A stretch of 64,000 bases of DNA, from contig CAZPFL010000002.1 in NCBI GenBank assembly GCA_964585785.1, forward strand, positions 33,101-97,100, given 5' to 3'. The notes under the pieces were generated by a model, which worked only from the letters and a program-made list of their open reading frames with translations, had not been told where the DNA came from and did not search any database. This DNA comes from WHUA01 sp964585785. GTDB lineage: Bacteria > Pseudomonadota > Alphaproteobacteria > UBA8366. The position numbers were made by a program, and so were the translations under genes. This document shows positions 18,751 through 26,958 of this stretch, one piece after another (position 1 is the stretch's first letter; every line of letters starts with the position of its first letter).

Positions 18751-20277
18751 ATGCCAGGTAGACCAAAATTGATCCCCATCGTCGCGGCCTTGTTTGCAAT
18801 TGCGATTGCAACGCCTGTTCAGGCTGCGCACGATTCCATGCGGATCGCGACCTACACCAAATTCCTGACCATGGAGCCCTACCAGACGTCATCGCGGCAA
18901 ATGCTGCAGATGGCGTACATGATTTGGGACCCGCTGGTGCTGCGCGATCCGGACACCGGCAAGATCGTGCCGCATGTCGCCACGTCCTGGAAGACACTGG
19001 ATGACCGGACCTGGGAATTCAAAATCCGAAAGGATGTCAAATTCCAAAACGGCGATCCACTGAATGCGCAGGCGATCAAATGGACGATCGATGATCGCAT
19101 CCTCAACAAGGATCGCAAATCGCCACGCTTGCCGAATTTCAAATGGATCAAGAGCGTGGAGGTCGTCGACGATTACACCTTCAAGATCCACACCTACGAG
19201 CCTTATGCGCTGGCGCTGGAGCGTTTGAACACGCTCTACATCATGGACCCGAAATGGGGAAAGGCGCACGACTTCCAGTATATCCAGGAACACGCGATGG
19301 GGTCGGGCCCGTATAAATGGGTCAGTTGGACCAAGGGCAGCAAGGTCGAGCTCGTCCGCAACGATCATTACTGGATGAAGGGCGTTCCGGCGATCAAGAA
19401 CGTCACGATCAAGATCGTGCCGGAAGCGGCAACCCGGCTCGCCGAGCTGTTCTCCGGCGGGGCCGACGTTGCGCTCAACCTGTTGCTCGACCAAGTGCCG
19501 GGATTCAAGGACCAGCCGAATTACAAGGTCCTCAACTTCCCGATCATCCGCCTCAATTTCTGGCAGTTCGATTCGATGGGGCGTGCGTCCAAGAGCCCGG
19601 TCATGGACGTGCGGGTCCGGCGCGCCATCGCGCATGCCATCGACCGCGACAAGATCGTCAAGAAGCTGGTGCGTTCGGAAGGGTATCTGGTGAACGCGCC
19701 GATGAGCCCCTATCACTTCGGCTACGACAAGGACCTCAAATGGTACAAGTACGATCCGAAGGAGGCGAAGAAGCTCTTGAAGGAAGCCGGCTATCCGAAC
19801 GGGTTCAAGATCGACCTGTGGCAATACGACGATAGCCAGAACCTGCCGAACCAGGCGGCCATGCAGATGCTGGCCAAGGTCGGCATCCAGGTGAACCTCA
19901 AAAACTATATCGGCAATGTCCAACAGATGGCCAAGCTGCGCCGCGGCGGCAAAGTCACCGGAATCGGCAATTTCACCTGGGGCAGCTACAACATCTTCGA
20001 CGCGGATGCGATCCTGTTTCCGTTCTTCGACATTGACTCGTCGAACAACTATACGGGCGACAAGGAGCTGTCGAAATGGCTCACCGAGGGGCGCAATTCG
20101 GTCGATCCGGAGTTCCGCAAGGCAATCTACAAAAAGGCCCAGGAGCGTATCATCAAGCAGGTCTATTGGATGCCGTTCTTCGGCGTGAAGCGCTTCTACG
20201 GGATCAACAAGGATCTGGAACTGAAGGCCGGCCTCGACGAAGTGCCGCGTTTCCAGTTCGCCAAGTGGAAGAAATAA
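18751..20277 (+). CDS. Family 5 extracellular solute-binding protein (peptide/dipeptide ABC importer)
   Basis: 508 residues, with AGGGAGA before the ATG. The signal peptide runs to about residue 25 (PVQAA). The mature chain has the SBP family 5 pattern: YMIWDPLVLRDPDTGKIVPHVATSW in two pieces (DPLVLRDPDTGK and VPHVATSWK), GSGPYKWVSW, MDVRVRRAIAHAIDRD and the KLLKEAGYPNGF motif. It is the periplasmic receptor for the transporter encoded just upstream. It lies 222 nt behind the ATPase gene and probably has its own promoter in the A-rich leader. A strong terminator follows at 20302-20328. Confidence 0.95.
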   Translation: MPGRPKLIPIVAALFAIAIATPVQAAHDSMRIATYTKFLTMEPYQTSSRQMLQMAYMIWDPLVLRDPDTGKIVPHVATSWKTLDDRTWEFKIRKDVKFQNGDPLNAQAIKWTIDDRILNKDRKSPRLPNFKWIKSVEVVDDYTFKIHTYEPYALALERLNTLYIMDPKWGKAHDFQYIQEHAMGSGPYKWVSWTKGSKVELVRNDHYWMKGVPAIKNVTIKIVPEAATRLAELFSGGADVALNLLLDQVPGFKDQPNYKVLNFPIIRLNFWQFDSMGRASKSPVMDVRVRRAIAHAIDRDKIVKKLVRSEGYLVNAPMSPYHFGYDKDLKWYKYDPKEAKKLLKEAGYPNGFKIDLWQYDDSQNLPNQAAMQMLAKVGIQVNLKNYIGNVQQMAKLRRGGKVTGIGNFTWGSYNIFDADAILFPFFDIDSSNNYTGDKELSKWLTEGRNSVDPEFRKAIYKKAQERIIKQVYWMPFFGVKRFYGINKDLELKAGLDEVPRFQFAKWKK

Positions 20278-20301
20278 TCGGCAAGCATATAGCGTCATTG
20301 G

Positions 20302-20328
20302 GCGGGGCCATTGCGGCCCCGCTTTTTT
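20302..20328 (+). terminator. Rho-independent terminator of the peptide-transporter locus
   Basis: A perfect 8-bp stem GCGGGGCC / GGCCCCGC with a 5-nt loop and six T directly after it, 24 nt past the binding-protein stop. The following 250 nt up to 20581 hold nothing else recognisable beyond the ribosome site of the next gene. Confidence 0.93.
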
Positions 20329-20581
20329 GCGGCCGAGGCAAGACGGACGTCCTGGGGCGCAACGCGGCCGAATAAGCCGGCTGATCGCCGGATCGAGTCT
20401 CGGCACAACGGCGGGCGGCCCGCGACTTTTTCTGCTGCCTCGGCCTTTGAGCGACAAACTTGCCCCCCTTGGCACGATCGCCATACCCTGGAACGGTCCT
20501 GCCGCCCCCGATGCACGGGGGCCGGGAACAGGGCCGGGCGATCGATCCCTCTTTCGAGGGCCTTCTTTCGAGGAGATGAGC

Positions 20582-21787
20582 ATGTCGCGCAACAATCTGG
20601 GCGCCTACAACATTGAAGACCTCCGCCAGATGGCCAAGCGGAAGCTGCCGCGCGGCATCTTCGAATTCGTCGACGGCGGCGCGGAAGACGGGATCGCGGT
20701 GCAGAACAACCGCGACGCCTACACATCGCTCAAGATCAAGAACCGCGTGCTGATCGATGTCTCGAAGCGCTCGACCGAGACGGAGATCTTCGGCAAGAAG
20801 ATCAAAATGCCCTTCGGCGTTTCGCCGACCGGGTCCGCCGGCTTGGTGAAATATGGCGGGGAGGTCGACGTCGCGAAGGCGGCGGCGAAGATGGGCGTGC
20901 CCTGCACCGTGGCGACCAACGCGCTGACCTCGATGGAAGAAATCTGCGAGAAGGCCGGCGGCAATCTCTGGTTCCAGCTCTACATGTGGGAGGACCGGGC
21001 GCTCAGCATGCGCTTCATGGAGAAGGTCAAGGCGGTCGGGTTCGAGACCCTGATGGTGACCGTGGACGGTCCGGTGGGTCCGAACCGCGAGTACAACCAC
21101 AAGAACGGCTTCTCCATGCCGATCGCCTACACGCCACGGCTGTTCGCGCAGCTCCTGGCGAAGCCCGCCTGGTGCGTGCGCGTGCTGGCGCAGCAATACC
21201 TGCGGCGCGGGGCGTTCAAGAAAGAGAACTATCCGCCCGAGCTGTCGCGCAAGGTCACCGCCGGCCTTTCCTTCAAGCATGTCAAGACGGACAGCCAGTC
21301 CTGGGAGGATATCCGGCGCATCCGCGACATGTGGCCGGGCAATATGCTGATCAAAGGTCTGCAGAGTAAGGAAGACGCGGTGATCGCGATGAACGAGGGG
21401 CTTCAGGGGGTCGTTCTGTCGAACCATGGCGGGCGCTATGTCGACTGCGCCCCGGCACCGCTGCAGGTGCTACCCGAGGTGCGGGCCGCGGTCGGCGACC
21501 GGATGCGCGTGATCATCGACAGCGGCGCCCGGCGCGGCTCCGACATCGTCAAGGCGATGGCGCTCGGCGCGGACATGGTGATGTCCGGCCGGCCGACCCT
21601 GTGGGGCGCCGCGGCCGCCGGCGAAGCGGGCGCCTACCGTGCGCTCGAGATCTTCCACGAGGAGACCGACCGCATCATGGCGCAGCTCGGCCTCAACACG
21701 ATCGAGGAGATAGGCCCACAGATTTTCTGGAACCCGCCCGATTGGGTACCGCGGGTCGACGAGACGCTGCGCGCAGCGGCGGAATAA
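20582..21787 (+). CDS. FMN-dependent 2-hydroxyacid oxidase/dehydrogenase
   Basis: About 401 residues; an in-frame ATG at 20576 is equally near the GAGGAG site. TIM-barrel flavoenzyme of the LldD/glycolate oxidase family: N-terminal FEFVDGGAEDG, FGVSPTGSAGLV (FMN), FQLYMW, TVDGPVGPNRE, LIKGL with K258, SNHGGRYVD with the catalytic base H282 and an Arg for substrate carboxylate, then DSGARRG and GRPTLWG. It oxidises an L-2-hydroxyacid to the 2-oxoacid. The downstream TPP decarboxylase-like genes could take such a 2-oxoacid further (inference). Confidence 0.93.
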   Translation: MSRNNLGAYNIEDLRQMAKRKLPRGIFEFVDGGAEDGIAVQNNRDAYTSLKIKNRVLIDVSKRSTETEIFGKKIKMPFGVSPTGSAGLVKYGGEVDVAKAAAKMGVPCTVATNALTSMEEICEKAGGNLWFQLYMWEDRALSMRFMEKVKAVGFETLMVTVDGPVGPNREYNHKNGFSMPIAYTPRLFAQLLAKPAWCVRVLAQQYLRRGAFKKENYPPELSRKVTAGLSFKHVKTDSQSWEDIRRIRDMWPGNMLIKGLQSKEDAVIAMNEGLQGVVLSNHGGRYVDCAPAPLQVLPEVRAAVGDRMRVIIDSGARRGSDIVKAMALGADMVMSGRPTLWGAAAAGEAGAYRALEIFHEETDRIMAQLGLNTIEEIGPQIFWNPPDWVPRVDETLRAAAE

Positions 21788-21970
21788 GGTCCGGGCGAGG
21801 GGAGGCCGTCACCGTAACCCCGCACGCTGTTTCCACAGCGTGGCGTTGGCGACGGCTCGGACGCAGCCGTTCGCAAAACACGCCGCGCGCGATACGATGA
21901 GCACCGTCACAAATGCGGGCCACGACAATGAAGAATACGGCCCGGAAACAGGGATCGAAGGGAGACGCCA

Positions 21971-23044
21971 ATGAGCAAAGGTCCATCAGGGATTGGCTTT
22001 GTCGGATGTGCGTTCAGCCCCGCTTCAGCCGAAGGGGGACACGCCGCCGGTTCCACGACGCATAGCCATGGCCGCCGCCGCGAAGTGGTGGTCAACGGCA
22101 ATAGGGTCAAGACGGTGGACATTCATGCCCATTGCGCCGTGCCGAAAGCCATGGCGATTCTCGGCCGAAAGCACGATAAGGCCGAGCTGCTGATGTCGGA
22201 TACCACCGCGCGCATCGCCGCGATGGACGCGCAGGGTATCGATGTCGCCGCGCTGAGCATCAATCCCTACTGGTACGACGCCGGGCGGGACGCCGCCGCC
22301 GAGTTGATCAAGATCCAGAACGAAGCCTTGGTCGAGGCTTGCGCGGCGACACCCGATCGCTTCGTCGCCTTTGCGACCGTCGCCTGGCAGCACCCCGATC
22401 TCGCGGTCGAGCAGGTCGGGCATGCCGCCAAGAAGCAGGGATTTCGCGGCGTGAGCGTGGGCTGTTCCGTCGAAGGCGAAGAGCTCGCCGACCCGAAATA
22501 TCATCCCGTCTGGGCCGCGTGCGAGGAACACAACCTGCTGGTCTTCATGCACCCGCAGGGCACGAAGGAGATCCACCCGACCGGGCGGCTGTCCGGCAGC
22601 GGTCTTCTGACGAACACCATCGGCAACCCGCTCGAGACGACCATCGCGCTGTCGCATATGATCTTCGAAGGCACGCTCGACCGCTTCCCGGGGCTCAAGA
22701 TCTGCGCGGCGCATGGCGGCGGGTACCTGGCGTCCTACGCCAACCGGTCCGACGCGGTCTGCCGCACCTTCCCCGACAAGGTCGGACCGTTGCCGAAAAA
22801 GAAACCGACCTCGTACCTGAAGGACGGGCAGCTCTATTTCGACACCATCGTGTTCACGCCCGAGGCGTTGCGCCACCTGATCGCCGAAACGGGGCCGGAC
22901 AAGATCATGATCGGAACCGACTATCCGTACCCGTGGACGAGCACCGAGGTCGACCTGGTCCTGAGCACGCCCGGCCTGACGGACGACGACCGGATCGCCA
23001 TCCTCGGTGGAACGGCGGCGCGCCTGCTCGGCATTGGCGATTGA
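21971..23044 (+). CDS. Amidohydrolase family (ACMSD-like) metal-dependent hydrolase/decarboxylase
   Basis: 357 residues, with GAAGGGAG before the ATG. After an unusual 45-residue Gly/Ser/His-rich N-terminus comes VDIHAHCAVP (metal-binding HxH), then YDAGRDAAAELI, VGCSVEGEEL, FMHPQGTKE (metal His), HGGGYLASYANR and IMIGTDYPYP (metal Asp). This is the amidohydrolase-2 subgroup that includes aminocarboxymuconate-semialdehyde decarboxylase and resorcylate decarboxylases. The reaction is probably a non-oxidative decarboxylation or hydrolysis of an aromatic or carboxylated compound. It shares direction with the hydroxyacid oxidase, 183 nt upstream. Confidence 0.9.
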   Translation: MSKGPSGIGFVGCAFSPASAEGGHAAGSTTHSHGRRREVVVNGNRVKTVDIHAHCAVPKAMAILGRKHDKAELLMSDTTARIAAMDAQGIDVAALSINPYWYDAGRDAAAELIKIQNEALVEACAATPDRFVAFATVAWQHPDLAVEQVGHAAKKQGFRGVSVGCSVEGEELADPKYHPVWAACEEHNLLVFMHPQGTKEIHPTGRLSGSGLLTNTIGNPLETTIALSHMIFEGTLDRFPGLKICAAHGGGYLASYANRSDAVCRTFPDKVGPLPKKKPTSYLKDGQLYFDTIVFTPEALRHLIAETGPDKIMIGTDYPYPWTSTEVDLVLSTPGLTDDDRIAILGGTAARLLGIGD

Positions 23045-23060
23045 CGAATTTTGCCGTCGA

Positions 23061-23813
23061 TCAGTGAAAGACGCGTCCGGCGTCGATGACGGTGGTCTGG
23101 CCGGTCATGGTGTCCGTACGGCACATCGTCACCACCATATCGGCGCAGTCATCCTTGTCCGCCGGCTTCTTCAGCAGGGCCCCTGACGTCGATCGCTCGA
23201 CGTGTTCGGTCAGCAGGTTGGCGGTTGCGCGCGTGCCTTCCAAAAAGCCCGGCGCCACGCAGTTCACCAGGATGTCCGGCGCCAAGGCGACGGCCATGCA
23301 GCGCGTCAGATGGATCAAGCCGGCTTTCGCGACCGCGTAGGCGATGGAGGAGCCGGTCGGCGTCAGGCCGGCGACCGAGGAAATGTTGACGATACGGCCG
23401 CCGCCTTGCGTCTTCATGACGGGCGCAACCGCCTTGATCAGCCGCATGGGGCCGGTCAGGTTGACGGCGATGATCTTGTCCCACACTTCCTGTGTCAGGC
23501 CGTCGAGGTCCTGGTACCGGATCGATTTGTTATAGGCGGCATCATTGACGAGAATATCGAGACGGCCGAACCGCTTCGTAACCGCTTCCACCACGCCATC
23601 CACGGCCGAGCCATCGGTGATGTCGCAAGGGAAGGCGGCGGCGTTGATCTGATAGCGCGAGGTGAGGTCGTGGGCGACGGCCTCCGCCTGGTCGCGGCTG
23701 CGGGCATACATCACGGCGATATGCACGCCCTCTCGCGCGAGCGCATCACAGATGCGCTGCCCGAGGCCGCCGTTGCCGCCCGTCACCAAGGCAACCGTGC
23801 CCTTAAGCTCCAT
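23061..23813 (-). CDS. Short-chain dehydrogenase/reductase (SDR)
   Basis: 250 residues, with GAGGAG before the ATG. Classical SDR: TGGNGGLGQR cofactor loop, CDITD, and the catalytic group N117-S145/S146-Y159-K163 (YAVAK). The usual NNAG motif reads NDAA here, a small departure. NAD(P)-dependent oxidation or reduction of a hydroxyl or carbonyl group. It converges with the amidohydrolase gene (16 nt between stops) and is divergent from the acyl-CoA ligase. Confidence 0.93.
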   Translation of the reverse strand: MELKGTVALVTGGNGGLGQRICDALAREGVHIAVMYARSRDQAEAVAHDLTSRYQINAAAFPCDITDGSAVDGVVEAVTKRFGRLDILVNDAAYNKSIRYQDLDGLTQEVWDKIIAVNLTGPMRLIKAVAPVMKTQGGGRIVNISSVAGLTPTGSSIAYAVAKAGLIHLTRCMAVALAPDILVNCVAPGFLEGTRATANLLTEHVERSTSGALLKKPADKDDCADMVVTMCRTDTMTGQTTVIDAGRVFH

Positions 23814-23990
23814 GGATCGTCTCCTCTATAGCGGTGCATTCCCGGGATTGGTTCGGAGTGTGCTACCGAACAGGCGGTGCAAACAAGGGGTGGGCGCACA
23901 TCGCCGGATGCGGATGCCCCGGTTGGCCGGCGGCTGCGTGAGGGCCTAGAATATTTCGCGAATTGCGTGCAGCGTAGGCGGGGACGGGCG

Positions 23991-25757
23991 ATGAGCGACA
24001 TCATGGACGGGACGACCATCGGCGCCGTGTTCGCCGCCGCCGTCTCGGCCCATGGCGAGCGGTCGTTCCTGGCCGTGCCCGCGAATGCGGATCGCGACTA
24101 TCTTCCGGCCGGATTCGAGATTACCTATCGCGAGACCAGCGCGCGTGTCGAGGCGCTTGCGGCGGCCTACCGGAACGCCGGCTTCGGCCTCGGCCACCGT
24201 GTCGCGACGCTGCTGGAAAACCGGCCGGATTACGTGCTGCACAAGCTCGCGCTCAACGGTATCGGCGCGTGCTGCGTGCCGATCAATCCGGACCTCCGCC
24301 CGGGCGAGATCCAGTACCTGCTGGAGCATAGCGAACCCGACCTCGTGATCGCGCTTGCCGCGCGCCGGGGACAAATCGGCGAGGCGCTGGCCCTGAGCGC
24401 ACACAAGCCGCCCGTTGTGCTGCTGGAGGATTTTTCCGCGGACACGCTCCCGAAGGCGCGAAAACCGGCGGCGCCCGGCGCGGTTTCGCCCGAAACCCCG
24501 GCCAGCATCCTCTACACCTCGGGGACGACGGGGCGGCCAAAGGGCTGCGTCCTCTCGCACGGCTACGAGGTCGCCTCGGGCGCCCGCTACGCCGCGCTCG
24601 GCGGCCGCGCCGCGGTGCAGACGGGCCGCGATCGAATCTACAACCCGCTGCCGCTCTATCATGTGAATTCCGGCGTGTTGTCGCTGATGGGCGCCGTTCT
24701 CACGGGCAACTGCCAGATCCAGCCCGACCGGTTCCACCCGCAGCGTTGGTGGCGCGAGGTCGCCGAGACGCGGGCGACGATCGTGCACTATCTCGGTGTC
24801 ATCGCCGCCATGCTGATGGGCCAGCCGCCCGGGGAAGAAGAGCGCGCGCACGTGGTGCGCTTCGGCATCGGTGCCGGCATCGAGCCGCAGCTGCATCGGC
24901 CCTTCGAGGATCGCTTCGGCTTTCCGATGGTCGAGGTATGGGGCATGACAGAAATGGTTCGGGTGCTGGCGGACAGCGCCGAGCCGCGCCAAGTTGGCAC
25001 GCGCGCCTTCGGGCGCGCCTTTCCGGGCGTCGAGGCGCGCGTCGTCGACGATACGGACGGAGAGGTCGCGGACGGTCAACCCGGCGAGCTGGTCGTGCGG
25101 CACTCGGCGGCGACGCCGCGGCGCGGGTTCTTTTCGGGCTATCTGAAGGACGCGGCGGCGACCGAAGCGGCTTGGAAGGGCGGCTGGTTCCATACCGGCG
25201 ACGTGGTCATGCGCGGCGCGGACGGGATACTGCATTTCGTCGACCGTAAGAAGAACATCATCCGCCGGTCCGGCGAGAATATCGCCGCCGCGGAGGTCGA
25301 AGCCGTCCTGTTAACCCACCCGGACGTGCGACAGGTAGCCGTCATGGCGGTGAAGGACGAGCTGCGCGAAGAGGAAGTGCTGGCCTGCGTCGTGCTGAGG
25401 CAGCCGAAACCGGCGGGCGAGATCGGGCACGCGCTCTTCCAATATTGTCTGGAACGGCTCGCCTACTACAAGGCGCCGGGCTGGATTCACGTGATGGAAA
25501 GCCTGCCGACCACGGGAACGCAGAAGATTCAAAAGCATGTCATTTATTCCACGGGTACTGATCCGCGCGCGCTTCCCGGAGTCGTCGACATGCGCGACTT
25601 GAAGCGGCGTCCGCGACAGAGGGCGGGTGGTGCTTCACAGCGCGCCGCTTGTCGCCTTGGCGCGACGCGGCCTAACATCGAATCTGATGGGCCCGAGGCT
25701 CCAATAAAGCGCGACCGCATCCGCCGCACGCATTCCGACGGCGGAGATTATTGCTGA
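23991..25757 (+). CDS. AMP-dependent acyl-CoA ligase (ANL superfamily) with unusual C-terminal tail
   Basis: 588 residues from the ATG at 23991. Motifs: ILYTSGTTGRPKGC (P-loop), YNPLPLYHVN, VEVWGMTEM, FHTGDVVM, FVDRKKNIIRRSGENI and, near the C-terminus, TQKIQK with the catalytic Lys. It activates a carboxylic acid to its AMP ester and then the CoA thioester. After about residue 535 (VDMRDLKRR) the chain continues for some 50 Arg/Ser-rich residues without family resemblance, ending 12 nt before the next gene. The ancestral stop was probably lost or a frameshift is present. Confidence 0.92.
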   Translation: MSDIMDGTTIGAVFAAAVSAHGERSFLAVPANADRDYLPAGFEITYRETSARVEALAAAYRNAGFGLGHRVATLLENRPDYVLHKLALNGIGACCVPINPDLRPGEIQYLLEHSEPDLVIALAARRGQIGEALALSAHKPPVVLLEDFSADTLPKARKPAAPGAVSPETPASILYTSGTTGRPKGCVLSHGYEVASGARYAALGGRAAVQTGRDRIYNPLPLYHVNSGVLSLMGAVLTGNCQIQPDRFHPQRWWREVAETRATIVHYLGVIAAMLMGQPPGEEERAHVVRFGIGAGIEPQLHRPFEDRFGFPMVEVWGMTEMVRVLADSAEPRQVGTRAFGRAFPGVEARVVDDTDGEVADGQPGELVVRHSAATPRRGFFSGYLKDAAATEAAWKGGWFHTGDVVMRGADGILHFVDRKKNIIRRSGENIAAAEVEAVLLTHPDVRQVAVMAVKDELREEEVLACVVLRQPKPAGEIGHALFQYCLERLAYYKAPGWIHVMESLPTTGTQKIQKHVIYSTGTDPRALPGVVDMRDLKRRPRQRAGGASQRAACRLGATRPNIESDGPEAPIKRDRIRRTHSDGGDYC

Positions 25758-25769
25758 AAGGGTTTCGAC

Positions 25770-26303
25770 GTGACCGAGCCGCTCGATCGAACGAACGATA
25801 CGTTGCGGGGAAGCAGCATTATCGCGGCCATAAAGTCGGCGGGGATCAATATCGTGCTCTCCGTGCCGGACATATGGACGAGCAAGGGATTGCTGTTTCC
25901 CATCGCCAACGACAAGGAGCTGCGCCTGATCCGCGTCTGCAAGGAAGACGAAGCCGTGGGCATCACCGCGGGGCTGTATTTCTGCGGCCAGCGCGCCGTC
26001 TCGCTGATCCAGAGCACCGGGCTGCTGGATTCGCTCAACGCGATGCGCGCCATGGGGCTGGAGTACCGGCAGCCGATCTGCATGCTGGTCGGGTTGCTGG
26101 GCAAGGAGCCGGACGTCGCGCCGAAGGACTCCAAGAAGGTCGGCGTCAGCATCATCGAGCCGGTTCTCGATGCCATGGGGATCACGCACCATCTGATCGA
26201 GACCGAAGCCGATGTTCCCAAGATCAAGCCCGCCATCGACGCGGCCTACGCGAAGCCCGAACCGTTGGTGCTGCTCATCGGCAGGAGGCCGGACGCGACA
26301 TGA
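25770..26303 (+). CDS. TPP-dependent decarboxylase, N-terminal (alpha) subunit, sulfopyruvate/phosphonopyruvate decarboxylase-like
   Basis: 177 residues. It resembles the pyrimidine-binding half of TPP enzymes: IKSAGINIVLSVPDIW, then RVCKEDEAVGITAGLYF, where the first Glu would activate the thiamine ring, and LIQSTGLLDSLNAM. It is encoded separately from the PP-binding half, as in the ComD/ComE sulfopyruvate decarboxylase and some phosphonopyruvate decarboxylases. Stop and next start overlap as ATGA, so the two subunits are translationally coupled. The substrate is a 2-oxoacid, not determined. Confidence 0.88.
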   Translation: MTEPLDRTNDTLRGSSIIAAIKSAGINIVLSVPDIWTSKGLLFPIANDKELRLIRVCKEDEAVGITAGLYFCGQRAVSLIQSTGLLDSLNAMRAMGLEYRQPICMLVGLLGKEPDVAPKDSKKVGVSIIEPVLDAMGITHHLIETEADVPKIKPAIDAAYAKPEPLVLLIGRRPDAT

Positions 26304-26869
26304 TGAAGCGCGATGAATGTCTCGAGATTTTGGCCCGTCATGTGACCGAGGACGACATCGTCGTCGCGATCTACAGCACGGCCTTCGACTGGATCACCAT
26401 TCGGAAAAGCCCACTCAATTACATTTTCACCGGCGCGATGGGGCTCGGCGCGTCGCACGCGCTCGGCCTGGCAATCGGCCGGCCGGACCGTCGCGTGATC
26501 GTGCTGGATGGAGACGGCAGCCTGCTGATGAATCTGGGATGCCTGGTAACCGTCGCCTCCGTTGCGCCGCCGAACCTCTATCACTTCGTCAGCGTCAACG
26601 GGTCGTATGAGGCGAATGGCGGCCATCCCATACCGGGCAAGGGCGTCGTGGATTTCAGGGGATTCGCCGCTTCGGCCGGTTATCCGAATTGCTTCGCGTT
26701 TTCCGACCTGGGCTCGTTTGAAAGGGAGATCCCCTCGGTTCTGGGTCTGACGGGTCCGGTATTCGCCGCGCTCGACGTCGTGCAGGGCAAGCCGCCGGTG
26801 CTGGATTACGAGATCATGCATGGCGACAAGACGCGCGAAGCCTTCCAGGCCGCGCTGAATGCGAAATAG
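26300..26869 (+). CDS. TPP-dependent decarboxylase, C-terminal (beta) subunit, sulfopyruvate decarboxylase-like
   Basis: 189 residues from the overlapping ATG at 26300. This is the pyrophosphate-binding half of a TPP enzyme: FTGAMGLGASHALGLAIG, VLDGDGSLLMNLG (GDG metal/TPP motif), YHFVSVNGSYEANGG (Asn ligand) and a short C-terminal helix. With the alpha subunit it should form an alpha2beta2 enzyme in the cytoplasm. The cluster of hydroxyacid oxidase, TPP decarboxylase and acyl-CoA ligase could carry a hydroxyacid through a 2-oxoacid to an aldehyde and acid, then a CoA ester (inference). Confidence 0.88.
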   Translation: MMKRDECLEILARHVTEDDIVVAIYSTAFDWITIRKSPLNYIFTGAMGLGASHALGLAIGRPDRRVIVLDGDGSLLMNLGCLVTVASVAPPNLYHFVSVNGSYEANGGHPIPGKGVVDFRGFAASAGYPNCFAFSDLGSFEREIPSVLGLTGPVFAALDVVQGKPPVLDYEIMHGDKTREAFQAALNAK

Positions 26870-26958
26870 CGCGACGTGACAGCCATCCCTTACGTAGAGC
26901 CAGTGTGCGGGCTCTTTCGCGATGAGCCAGGACCGCGGCCGCTGGGAACGAGGTCGAA

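Noticed and set aside
21815..21845. TAACCCC followed by CGTGGCGT, resembling the ECF promoter
   Set aside because: Spacer and -10 do not fit (no TA at the end), and the bases form a hairpin (CACGCTGT/ACAGCGTG) that better fits a terminator of the hydroxyacid oxidase gene.
24991..25010. TTGGCACG-like sigma54 match
   Set aside because: Lies inside the acyl-CoA ligase gene and lacks the GC of the -12 element at the right distance.
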